DNA from: an uncultured Coprococcus sp.
GTDB taxonomy: Bacteria; Bacillota_A; Clostridia; Lachnospirales; Lachnospiraceae
Direction of reading: 5' to 3'
Length of the DNA: 8,631 nucleotides
Assembly (NCBI GenBank): GCA_900767685.1
Contig: CAAGAB010000096.1
Span: forward strand, 1-8,631
Shown: positions 1 through 5,630 of the stretch, one piece after another
Position numbering within the stretch: position 1 is the first letter of the stretch
How the letters are laid out: every line of letters starts with the position of its first letter
Program-made: the position numbers and the translations under genes
Notes under the pieces: model-generated
What the model saw: the letters and a program-made list of their open reading frames with translations, nothing else
What the model was told of the DNA's origin: nothing
The model's database searches: none

Positions 1-1
1 A

Positions 2-361
2 GGTGCAATGGATGTAAAAGAGTCGTATAAGACGACTTCGTTCTCGGGTAGTGAAAGTTCGTCAAGTGATGAAAATGAGATAACTATACATGTGGAATGG
101 AAGTTTGAACGTGCGGGAGAAAAGTATACATTTACAGCCATGTCTAAGGATAATAAAGAGCTGGATGCCAAAACCTATGATGTAGAAGATATTCCGTCGA
201 CGATAAATTTCGGCTGCGACTGGCAGTATGTGATCGTGTCCTATGCGGATGTGACTGGTAAGAGGCACAGTTCATTCGTGGATAAAGAAGATTCAGCGTA
301 TGAATATAGTGTGAGCACAGGCAAATTCTTTCTGGATACAGGTGTTGTGGAGATAAAGTGA
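2..361 (+). CDS. 3' end of an unrecognised protein gene (5' end probably outside the window)
   Basis: I do not recognise this protein. The frame is open from the window edge to a TGA at 359-361. The first ATG is at 8, but only seven bases precede it, so no ribosome binding site can be judged and the reading frame probably begins outside the window. From that ATG there are 117 residues. They start with a polar Ser/Asp/Glu-rich stretch (about residues 5-24) and continue as alternating hydrophobic and polar segments typical of a beta-rich domain (for example HVEWKF, YTFTAM, WQYVIVSYADV). No membrane segment or catalytic motif is visible. It could be the C-terminal beta-sandwich of a lipoprotein or secreted protein, but that is a guess. 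It is separated from the RNA-repair cluster by a terminator, so it is probably unrelated to it. Confidence 0.6.
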   Translation, partial: GAMDVKESYKTTSFSGSESSSSDENEITIHVEWKFERAGEKYTFTAMSKDNKELDAKTYDVEDIPSTINFGCDWQYVIVSYADVTGKRHSSFVDKEDSAYEYSVSTGKFFLDTGVVEIK

Positions 362-423
362 TTATAATAGAACTTATATTAAAAGTGTCTGGTGCTGAGA
401 CTTAGACAATTAGATAAAGTTGG

Positions 424-455
424 AAAATCCTGCCGGGTATCTGGCAGGATTTTTT
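424..455 (+). terminator. Rho-independent terminator after the first gene
   Basis: An 11-bp perfect stem (AAAATCCTGCC at 424-434 with GGCAGGATTTT at 443-453) closes an 8-base loop, and the 3' arm runs into an uninterrupted T tract ending at 455. It lies about 60 bases after the stop of the upstream gene and insulates it from the downstream cluster. The matching A-run on the 5' side means it could work in both directions. Confidence 0.9.
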
Positions 456-554
456 GTGAATAAGTTGGTATATTTGAGAACCATATGACAGTGATTATGG
501 ATTATATTTTATCACAAACTTTAAAAATACTATATTTTGTGAGACTATTCAACC

Positions 555-720
555 TTGGGGAAACAATTCATTATGTGCCTGGGAAGCTTCGGGCATGTCG
601 TTTTCTTGCCCGTTTTTGTGCATGGGGTAAAATCGGTTATCTTATGTTCTACATTTTATTTGTCTATGGGGTAGAAATTCACCTTATGTTCCAGCTTAAG
701 TTTTGTGCAGGGGTAACAAA
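555..720 (+). repeat. Imperfect GGGGTA-type repeats in a gene-poor stretch
   Basis: Four related segments begin with GGGGAA or GGGGTA at about 557, 624, 668 and 710. The first three share a core of the form GGGGTAaAAATTC..TTATGT; the fourth is shorter (GGGGTAACAAATT). Spacing is 67, 44 and 42 bases, so these are diverged units, not a tight tandem array. The stretch 456-798 has no convincing gene. A reading frame of 105 codons can be drawn through it (485-802), but it lacks a ribosome binding site, is Trp/Phe/Leu/Cys-rich, and runs across these repeats and a hairpin. The function of the repeats is unknown. Confidence 0.4.
590..617 (+). terminator. Second terminator-like hairpin
   Basis: CGGGCA (590-595) pairs perfectly with TGCCCG (607-612) around an 11-base loop and is followed directly by five T residues (613-617). 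This is a short but canonical rho-independent shape. It lies within the repeat-bearing gap, so it may end read-through from upstream or a small unannotated transcript. Confidence 0.5.
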
Positions 721-731
721 TTTTTTTATCA

Positions 732-806
732 CTGAAAATGCCCACAAATGGCTGAAAATCAGCGTTTGGCTGAAAATGCAGAAGTTGCTTGAAATGCGTT
801 GAAAAC
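732..806 (+). repeat. Short tandem CTGAAAAT repeat, period about 19
   Basis: CTGAAAAT occurs at 732-739, 752-759 and 770-777. A degenerate TTGAAAT copy lies near 789 and a TTGAAAA copy near 799. The spacing is about 18-20 bases. The last copy supplies the -35 hexamer of the promoter that follows, so the array may be a set of degenerate promoter-like or regulator-binding units, or simply slippage-derived DNA. Confidence 0.4.
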
Positions 807-827
807 GGCAGAAACACTAGCTATAAT
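799..827 (+). promoter_or_regulatory. Sigma-A type promoter of the RNA ligase cluster
   Basis: TTGAAA (799-804), a 17-base spacer and TATAAT (822-827) match the vegetative consensus at 11 of 12 positions with ideal spacing. Transcription would start near 834, about 40 bases before the preferred GTG start of the ligase gene and just downstream of the CTGAAAAT repeats. It is the strongest promoter I can find before the cluster, and no strong terminator follows until after the tRNA-like genes. Confidence 0.75.
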
Positions 828-873
828 GCGTTGCAAGCAGATCTGTTAAATGTCAAAAATTTGGAGGTTGATT

Positions 874-1806
874 GTGAAGAAATATATAGATATCCAGGTG
901 GTAAGGGAAAGAGAAACAGTGCTCGATGACATCACACTCCCGGTAAACACAGGGGCATTTCAGGTTGGAGATATCATCAGTATCACGGAAAAAATGGATG
1001 GGGCCAATGCAAGTATACGGTATGACGAAAAAGAGGATGTCCTCAGAGCGTTCAGCCGTAATAATGAGCTGAGTAAGGACCAGAACTTAAGAGGATTCTG
1101 GGAATACGTTCAGAAAATGGACAAGGAACCATTTGCAAGGTATCCACATTACATATTTTTCGGAGAGTGGCTTGTGAAACATACGGTGATATATGAAAAA
1201 GATAACTATGACAAATTTTATCTGTTCAGCATATTCGATGGAGATGCTGATCGGTGGCTGACTCAGGACTCTGTGAAATCTATTGCAGATGAATGTGGCA
1301 TTCCATATGTACATGAACTCTATTATGGGAAATTTATAAGCTGGGATCACTGTAAACAGTTTGCAAATGATCCCGCCTATGGAAAAAAGCAGGAGGGAAT
1401 TGTCATAAAGAATCAGACAGCTCTTTTGGAGGAACGTGAGCCACATGTTTTGAAGTATGTAAATCCGGAATTTTATGAGATAAAGGTGGATAACCGCAGG
1501 CAGAATATGAGGAAAAGGGATGATTCACTGAAAAAAGCAGACATGGATGAGGCAGAAAGATATGTCCGAATGATCGTCACCGAGGCCAGGGTGCGGAAAA
1601 TAGTAAATAAGCTTGTTGATGAAGGAATAATGCCCGAAAAAATCGAGAGGAAGGATTTGCAGATTATTTATAAAAATCTTCCAAAGAGAATTTATGAAGA
1701 CTGCCTGAAAGAAGAACCCGAAATCATTCAGAAGGCGGGAAACTATGCCGGAAAGATGTGTATGAAGGTTGGGATAGAGATATTCAGAAAAGAATGGGAA
1801 CTTTGA
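874..1806 (+). CDS. RNA ligase, T4 Rnl2-like family
   Basis: This is an ATP-dependent RNA ligase that joins a 3'-OH to a 5'-phosphate through a ligase-AMP intermediate. The nucleotidyltransferase motifs appear in order: motif I EKMDGAN with nucleophile Lys40, the Rnl2-type SRNNEL segment, motif III FFGEW with Glu98, motif IV QEGIVIK (Glu174 to Lys179), and motif V LKYVNPEFYE with Lys194. The last block is typical of Rnl2 enzymes. The remaining 110 or so residues form a charged helical C-terminal domain. I choose GTG at 874 because GGAGG (863-867) lies six bases upstream, giving 310 residues, close to T4 Rnl2. An in-frame ATG at 850 would add eight residues, but it lacks a ribosome binding site and sits close to the predicted transcript start. 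It is the first gene of the putative repair cluster. The family call is secure; the physiological substrate is inferred to be tRNA or tRNA-like RNA from the neighbours. Confidence 0.93.
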   Translation: MKKYIDIQVVRERETVLDDITLPVNTGAFQVGDIISITEKMDGANASIRYDEKEDVLRAFSRNNELSKDQNLRGFWEYVQKMDKEPFARYPHYIFFGEWLVKHTVIYEKDNYDKFYLFSIFDGDADRWLTQDSVKSIADECGIPYVHELYYGKFISWDHCKQFANDPAYGKKQEGIVIKNQTALLEEREPHVLKYVNPEFYEIKVDNRRQNMRKRDDSLKKADMDEAERYVRMIVTEARVRKIVNKLVDEGIMPEKIERKDLQIIYKNLPKRIYEDCLKEEPEIIQKAGNYAGKMCMKVGIEIFRKEWEL

Positions 1807-1811
1807 TACAC

Positions 1812-1864
1812 GGCTATAAGTGTAAAGAGGAACGTTTAGATTTTTAAACTACGGGTTTATAGCC
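1812..1864 (+). other. Nested inverted repeat between ligase and Thg1 genes
   Basis: GGCTATAA (1812-1819) pairs perfectly with TTATAGCC (1857-1864). Inside the loop, GTTTA (1834-1838) pairs with TAAAC (1845-1849), giving a two-tier hairpin. It starts six bases after the ligase stop codon. There is no T tract after the outer stem, so it is not a normal terminator. It may be a processing or stability element in the polycistronic message. Confidence 0.4.
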
Positions 1865-1917
1865 AATCAGCCGGATGTGATATAAACTAGGGTATATCAA
1901 TAAATGAATATGCGGAA

Positions 1918-2016
1918 GATTTGAAAGATATGAAAGATATGAAAGATATGAAAGACTTGAAATATTTTAAATATATGAACGACTTGAAATATATGAAAGA
2001 TTTAAAAGATATGAAA
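1918..2016 (+). repeat. Eleven-copy 9-base tandem repeat (consensus GATATGAAA) before Thg1
   Basis: Eleven consecutive 9-base units run from 1918 to 2016. Four are nearly identical (1918-1953) and the rest are degenerate, such as GACTTGAAA, TATATGAAA and GATTTAAAA. The unit is a multiple of three and the frame stays open throughout, reading as (D/Y)(M/L/F)K triplets. The array ends just before the AGGAAG ribosome binding site of the Thg1 gene. Changes in copy number could alter spacing or secondary structure ahead of that gene. Confidence 0.9.
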
Positions 2017-2052
2017 GAAAGGAAGTGGCAGTGTGGCAAGACTTCGAGATGA
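1930..2052 (+). CDS. Possible small leader ORF of MKD repeats overlapping the Thg1 start
   Basis: From ATG 1930 a frame of 40 codons runs through the 9-base repeats, encoding MKD-MKD-MKD-LKY-type triplets. It then reads KWQCGKTSR and stops at TGA 2050-2052, seventeen bases inside the Thg1 gene. The substitutions between units are conservative (Met/Leu/Phe, Asp/Tyr), as expected if the peptide were translated, although they could also reflect simple repeat decay. The ribosome binding site is poor: only GGAAG at 1914-1918, eleven bases upstream. If translated, it would couple to Thg1 by stop-start overlap. No known family is recognised, and non-coding repeat DNA is an equal alternative. Confidence 0.25.
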   Translation: MKDMKDMKDLKYFKYMNDLKYMKDLKDMKERKWQCGKTSR

Positions 2053-2860
2053 TATAGGTACCAGAATGAAGGATTTTTATGAGCAGATACCGAAGACAAA
2101 GCTTATGAGACGTTGTCCGGTTGCGATACGAATAGATGGCAAGGCATTTCATACATATACAAGGAATTTTAAGAGACCGTTTGATTCTGTTTTTATGAGA
2201 GCTATGCAGGAGACCATGAAATACCTGTGTGAGAATATCCAGGGATGTGTGCTGGGATATACCCAGTCGGATGAGATCACGCTCATACTTGTGGATTATG
2301 AAAAGATCAACTCCTCGGCGTGGTTTGACTACGAGGTACAGAAGCTTTGCTCCGTATCCGCCTCCATGGCCACGATGAGGTTCAATCAGGTATTTGCCAG
2401 ACTGGTGCAGGAGGTTAAAGAAGAGGGTACGGAGGATCCCCAATATATCAAAGTCCTTGATAAGGCCTGTGAGACTGGGGCGATGTTTGATTCAAGATGC
2501 TTCAATATACCGAAGGAAGAGGTGACAAATCTCATATATTGGAGGCAGCTCGACGCATCCCGCAATTCGATACAGATGGTTGGGCATGCCAATTTCTCAC
2601 AGAAGCAGATGCATGGCAAGTCCACCGGTGATATACAGGATATGCTGATGCTTGAGAAGAATATAAACTGGAATGACTTTCCGGTGACATGCAAGAGGGG
2701 AAGCTGCTGCATCAGGGGACAGGCAGATGAAGTCCCGTCATGTACAGGAGACAGTAGCAACGAAAATTCCAGAGGATGGATGATAGACAATGATATACCG
2801 ATATTCAAGGGCGAGGAAAGAGAGTATGTTGACCATCTTATATATATTGGAGAGCAGTAA
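2033..2860 (+). CDS. Thg1-like protein (tRNA 3'-5' nucleotidyltransferase / 5'-end repair polymerase)
   Basis: This belongs to the tRNA-His guanylyltransferase (Thg1) superfamily, which adds nucleotides to RNA 5' ends in the 3'-5' direction. Bacterial members (Thg1-like proteins) use the opposite strand as template and can repair 5'-truncated tRNAs. The palm-type active site is visible: the metal-binding segment RIDGKAFH with Asp35, and GYTQSDE with Ser79, Asp80 and Glu81. The C-terminal GWMIDNDIPIFKGE block is also typical. The GTG start at 2033 has AGGAAG (2020-2025) seven bases upstream and gives MARLRDDIGTRMK, matching the usual N-terminal region. At 275 residues it is somewhat longer than many bacterial homologues, and a Ser/Asn-rich insert near residues 236-246 may explain part of that. 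Bacteria encode G-1 in their tRNA-His gene, so a housekeeping tRNA-His role is not needed; repair of tRNA or of the nearby tRNA-like RNAs is the better inference. Confidence 0.92.
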   Translation: MARLRDDIGTRMKDFYEQIPKTKLMRRCPVAIRIDGKAFHTYTRNFKRPFDSVFMRAMQETMKYLCENIQGCVLGYTQSDEITLILVDYEKINSSAWFDYEVQKLCSVSASMATMRFNQVFARLVQEVKEEGTEDPQYIKVLDKACETGAMFDSRCFNIPKEEVTNLIYWRQLDASRNSIQMVGHANFSQKQMHGKSTGDIQDMLMLEKNINWNDFPVTCKRGSCCIRGQADEVPSCTGDSSNENSRGWMIDNDIPIFKGEEREYVDHLIYIGEQ

Positions 2861-2947
2861 AAACAGAGAGTATTGGAATAGCAGGTTAAAAAACTAACAG
2901 GATAATAGAGTAATGTAATAGCATAATATCAAAGGGGTGTAAAAAAT

Positions 2948-3790
2948 ATGGATCGCAGAGAGATGAACAGAAGTATATTTCAGGATACAGAGCGCATGTG
3001 CAAGACGGATGCTGAGCTTTCAGCTGTCACAAAGATATCGGTGGCAAATCAGCGCTTTATAGCAGAGGCGGAGGTTATACCAACGCCTGAACTGAATATT
3101 TACAAAAAGGCAAATGTGGTTGTCTCAAAGAAGAGAACCTATGAGGCGGCAAAGGCCTATAAAGGGAATCATGTAGCAGTGCATAACTTTGCATCAGCGA
3201 CAAATCCAGGCGGCGGAGTTGTAAATGGTGCGGGGGCGCAGGAGGAATGTCTCTGCAGATGTTCCAATCTGTATTTCTGTCTGAACACCCCTGATATGTG
3301 GGGAATGTTCTACACACCGCACAGAGCGGCGCATGATCCGATACATAACGATGACATCATATACACTCCAGATATCGTTGTGTTCAAGACTGATACAGAT
3401 CGTCCGGAACTAATGGAGCGTGATGACTGGTATATAGTTGATGTGATCACATGTGCGGCGCCAAATCTCAGGGAAAACCCCAGCAATAGATATAATTCCG
3501 GAGATGGAACGAGAGCGGTGACACCCAGCAATAGAGAACTTCAGGTCATCCATGAGAAAAGACTCAGAAGAATACTTGACAGCGCGGTTATAAATCATGC
3601 AGACACAGTAATACTCGGGGCGTTTGGTTGCGGAGCATTCTGTAACGAACCGCAGGTCGTGGCAACTGCTGCGGCAAATGTGGTGAGGGATTATATGTAC
3701 GCATTTAAGAATATCGAGTTTGCTGTATACTGCAGACCAAGCGACGATTCCAATTACAGAGTGTTTAACAGTGTATTAAGTTCATTGTAA
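2948..3790 (+). CDS. TIGR02452 family protein, microbial PARG-type ADP-ribose glycohydrolase
   Basis: This is a macrodomain-fold poly(ADP-ribose) glycohydrolase-like protein. It carries the PARG signature GGG (residues 88-90) followed after seven residues by QEE (98-100), within NPGGGVVNGAGAQEECLCR. The downstream macro-type phosphate loop GAFGCGAFCNEP lies at residues 224-235. The 280-residue length fits the family. Known members remove ADP-ribose from macromolecules. The ATG at 2948 is preceded by AAAGGGG (2932-2938) about nine bases upstream. It sits 87 bases after the Thg1-like gene on the same strand. In this setting it may remove ADP-ribose from damaged or processed RNA, or from a protein partner, or handle ADP-ribose phosphate by-products of 2'-phosphate removal. 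No ADP-ribosyltransferase or KptA-like enzyme is visible in the window, so the substrate is unknown. Confidence 0.9.
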   Translation: MDRREMNRSIFQDTERMCKTDAELSAVTKISVANQRFIAEAEVIPTPELNIYKKANVVVSKKRTYEAAKAYKGNHVAVHNFASATNPGGGVVNGAGAQEECLCRCSNLYFCLNTPDMWGMFYTPHRAAHDPIHNDDIIYTPDIVVFKTDTDRPELMERDDWYIVDVITCAAPNLRENPSNRYNSGDGTRAVTPSNRELQVIHEKRLRRILDSAVINHADTVILGAFGCGAFCNEPQVVATAAANVVRDYMYAFKNIEFAVYCRPSDDSNYRVFNSVLSSL

Positions 3791-3798
3791 AAACAAAC

Positions 3799-3876
3799 TG
3801 GTACGAGAGAAGACTTGAGTATGCAAAGGCGAACATAAGTCTGCCGGATGAGCCGGATTACAAGGCAATTAAATAA
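3799..3876 (+). pseudogene. Short coding-like remnant (possible C-terminus of a lost gene)
   Basis: Between the PARG and phosphoesterase genes, one frame reads WYERRLEYAKANISLPDEPD followed by YKAIK and a TAA at 3874-3876. The residue mix (amphipathic helix, then a PDEPDY turn) looks like the end of a real protein. The frame is closed upstream by TAA at 3766-3768 and has no start codon or ribosome binding site of its own. A deletion that left only the last 25 or so codons would explain it. The ending is reminiscent of C-termini of bacterial nucleotidyltransferases, including the pol-beta type found in RNA-repair loci, but that is from memory and weak. Chance is also possible at this length. 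Confidence 0.3.
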
Positions 3877-3891
3877 AGGAGTGATTTTGAA

Positions 3892-4674
3892 ATGATTTAT
3901 ATTACAGGCGACTGTCACGGGAGGTTTGGGAGATTTATGTCAGGAGGATTTTCCTGCTGCCCGGATCTAACTGAAAATGATACAGTGATCGTATGTGGGG
4001 ATCTTGGCTTGCTCTGGGCAAAAGGAGAGTCCTTTGAACAGGACTGTGAATTCTTCGCAAAGCAGCCATTTACACTTCTATGGGTTCAGGGAAATCATGA
4101 GAATTACAATATGATAGATGAATACCCGGTGGAGAAGTGGCATGGTGGCAAAGTGCGGCATATAGTCCGTGATAAGGTGATACTTCTTGAGCGCGGACAG
4201 GTATTCGATATAGAGGGAAAAAGATATTTTACGTTCGGAGGAGCACAGAGCCACGATATAAGCGGTGGCGTGCTTGATAAGGATGATCCTTTGTTCGAGC
4301 ATAAATATAATTTGGCAATGGGGAGTGGCAGACCGTTCAGAATATTGAACACATCATGGTGGAAACAGGAGCTTCCGACAGATACAGAGATAGAGGAAGC
4401 AAGGGTAAATCTTGAGAGCTGTGATTACAAGGTCGACTATGTCATAACCCATTGCGCATCAAACACTATACAGCTGAAGCTTGAAGATATAAAGAGGATG
4501 CAGGGACGCCTGCATGAATTGTACGCTCAGAATATACTGACGGATTTCTTTGAGGAACTTGAAGGAAAACTTGAATATTCCATGTGGTACTTCGGACATT
4601 ATCACGAGGATATGTACGTGGATACGAAGCACAGACTTATATATTATGATATGGTGCCTGTGGTATGGAATTAG
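3892..4674 (+). CDS. Calcineurin-like metallophosphoesterase
   Basis: This is a two-metal phosphoesterase with the full motif set: GDCHG (Asp7, His9), GDLG (Asp37), GNHE (Asn68, His69), a later THC (His187) and GHYHED (His236, His238). At 260 residues it is a single catalytic domain with no signal peptide or membrane segment, so it is cytoplasmic. The ATG at 3892 follows AAAGGAG (about 3875-3881) at a workable distance. Family members hydrolyse phosphomono- and diesters, including 2',3'-cyclic phosphates. Next to an Rnl2-type ligase, which needs a 3'-OH, the natural inferred job is healing of 3'-phosphate or cyclic phosphate RNA ends. Direct sequence evidence for an RNA substrate is absent. 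The TAG stop is followed in frame by 24 coding-like codons before TAA (see the separate entry). Confidence 0.9.
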   Translation: MIYITGDCHGRFGRFMSGGFSCCPDLTENDTVIVCGDLGLLWAKGESFEQDCEFFAKQPFTLLWVQGNHENYNMIDEYPVEKWHGGKVRHIVRDKVILLERGQVFDIEGKRYFTFGGAQSHDISGGVLDKDDPLFEHKYNLAMGSGRPFRILNTSWWKQELPTDTEIEEARVNLESCDYKVDYVITHCASNTIQLKLEDIKRMQGRLHELYAQNILTDFFEELEGKLEYSMWYFGHYHEDMYVDTKHRLIYYDMVPVVWN

Positions 4675-4749
4675 TTCGTTAGAGATAGCAAATATCGTGA
4701 TGAACAGATCATATTTGAAGAGCCAGATGTTAAAAATCACCTGAAATAA
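4675..4749 (+). other. In-frame coding-like tail after the phosphoesterase TAG stop
   Basis: Directly after the TAG at 4672-4674, the same frame continues for 24 sense codons and ends at TAA 4747-4749. The tail reads RDSKYRDEQIIFEEPDVK in its middle and is rich in charged residues, as in normal coding DNA. It could be the remnant of a longer C-terminus shortened by a recent nonsense change, a product of TAG read-through, or chance. Confidence 0.3.
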
Positions 4750-4800
4750 AAGGGGATAACATATAAATGTAATTATTAAAATAAGGAGGATACGAATATT

Positions 4801-5451
4801 ATGGAGAAAATGATAGTGACACGAGCTCTGGATGAGAGAGACCTTCTGATAAAGAAAATCAATGATGCCATAGACAGAGCCAGTTTTGTGACAGTGAAAA
4901 AGACATCAGATGATGTCGTTATCGGTGATAAGAAGAGCGTGCAGGAGTTTGATGACGAGGCGAGGGCGGATCTTCAGAGTATAAGGGATCTCATAAGCAG
5001 ATACAACAGGCTTGATGCAGCAATCCTGCTTGCAAATGCCAATACGGATATAGAGGTGGCAGGGGTGACCATGACGAGGGCAGCGGCAATCAATCTCAGA
5101 AAGACTTTACTTGGAATAAGTTTCTCAAATACTAACTTTGATGACGCTCTTATCAGAAAGATAAATAACGATTTCACCAAGGCCAAGATGGCTATTAATA
5201 AGTCACAGGAGAATGCCGATAGACAGAAGGAGGCCATGAGTACAGCGCTTGCTTCAAGTGATAAGAAGGTTCTCAGTGACGACAGTCTGAAAAGCATATC
5301 TGCCTACTGCGATAATCTTGTATACAGCATGGTGGATCCAATTGACGCTGAAAAGGTTGTTGGAGACTTACAGGGCAGACAGGATGAGCTTAAAGCTAAT
5401 CTTGAGAGCGCTATAAGAATATCGAACGCGACAACATATGTAGAGTTCTGA
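4801..5451 (+). CDS. Small helical protein of the RNA-repair cluster, possibly DIP1984-like
   Basis: I do not recognise this 216-residue protein with certainty. It is predominantly helical and charged, with no signal peptide, membrane segment or catalytic motif. The N-terminal half begins with a helix (ALDERDLLIKKINDAIDRA), followed by a polar linker and a second helix. A conserved-looking block follows: LISRYNRLDAAILLANANT, then IEVAGVTMTRAAAI. This arrangement (ER.L..rI, then LI.R.NR..AA...G.T.T.A.A) resembles small coiled-coil proteins of the DIP1984 type, a suggestion from memory. The C-terminal third contains two more helices. The ATG has AGGAGG (4784-4789) eleven bases upstream, slightly long spacing. 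It lies directly between the enzymes and the tRNA-like genes, so an RNA-binding or scaffold role is an attractive but untested inference. Confidence 0.8.
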   Translation: MEKMIVTRALDERDLLIKKINDAIDRASFVTVKKTSDDVVIGDKKSVQEFDDEARADLQSIRDLISRYNRLDAAILLANANTDIEVAGVTMTRAAAINLRKTLLGISFSNTNFDDALIRKINNDFTKAKMAINKSQENADRQKEAMSTALASSDKKVLSDDSLKSISAYCDNLVYSMVDPIDAEKVVGDLQGRQDELKANLESAIRISNATTYVEF

Positions 5452-5483
5452 TATTTCAGAACAGGCAGGTAAATTCTTCATAA

Positions 5484-5541
5484 GTATTGCTTGCAGTACG
5501 AATAGCTTCTATTCAGTCCGCAGCACACGGCGATAAGTGTG
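5484..5541 (+). other. Cluster of small hairpins leading into the tRNA-like genes
   Basis: Two hairpins lie back to back. GTATTG/CAGTAC (5484-5489 with 5494-5499, one G.U pair, 4-base loop) is followed directly by GAATAG/CTATTC (5500-5505 with 5509-5514, 3-base loop). A third, CACAC/GTGTG (5524-5528 with 5537-5541), follows around an 8-base loop. Together they fill the gap between the helical-protein gene and the first tRNA. They may shape a precursor transcript or guide its processing. A weak promoter (TTGCTT 5487-5492, TATTCA 5510-5515) overlaps but is unconvincing. Confidence 0.35.
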
Positions 5542-5552
5542 TATTAATGATT

Positions 5553-5626
5553 ATCTTGTTGGTCAAATGGTAAGACAATGCTCTGCAACAGCATGAATAC
5601 AGGTTCGATCCCTGTACAAGACCCCA
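5553..5626 (+). tRNA. tRNA-like gene with Cys anticodon (GCA), mismatched position 1 and C73
   Basis: The cloverleaf is clear. The anticodon stem is ATGCT/AGCAT (5578-5582 with 5590-5594) with loop CTGCAAC, giving anticodon GCA. The T arm is ACAGG-TTCGATC-CCTGT (5599-5615), and the variable loop is four bases. The D stem has three pairs plus an A.A opposition, with G18-G19 present. The acceptor is ATCTTGT (5553-5559) against ACAAGAC (5616-5622): six Watson-Crick pairs, but A1 faces C72. The discriminator is C73, followed by an encoded CCA (5624-5626). Ordinary bacterial tRNA-Cys has G1-C72 and U73, and U73 is a main identity element for cysteinyl-tRNA synthetase, so normal charging is doubtful. 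Replacing A1 by G opposite C72 is exactly what a templated 5' repair polymerase could do. It lies four bases before the next tRNA-like gene. Confidence 0.8.
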
Positions 5627-5630
5627 CAAT

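Noticed and set aside
485..802. Open frame of 105 codons on the plus strand
   Set aside because: No ribosome binding site, unusual Trp/Phe/Cys-rich composition, and it runs across a terminator-like hairpin and two sets of non-coding repeats and overlaps the ligase promoter.
850..873. ATG start of the RNA ligase eight codons upstream
   Set aside because: It has no ribosome binding site and lies only about 16 bases after the predicted transcription start. GTG 874 has GGAGG at six bases.
1918..2016. CRISPR-like array
   Set aside because: The repeats are 9 bases long, contiguous and without spacers, so this is a simple tandem repeat.
1967..2443. Minus-strand open frame of 158 codons over the Thg1 start
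   Set aside because: It is antisense to a clear Thg1-family gene and the 9-base repeat, with no recognisable motif; it is a shadow of the real gene.
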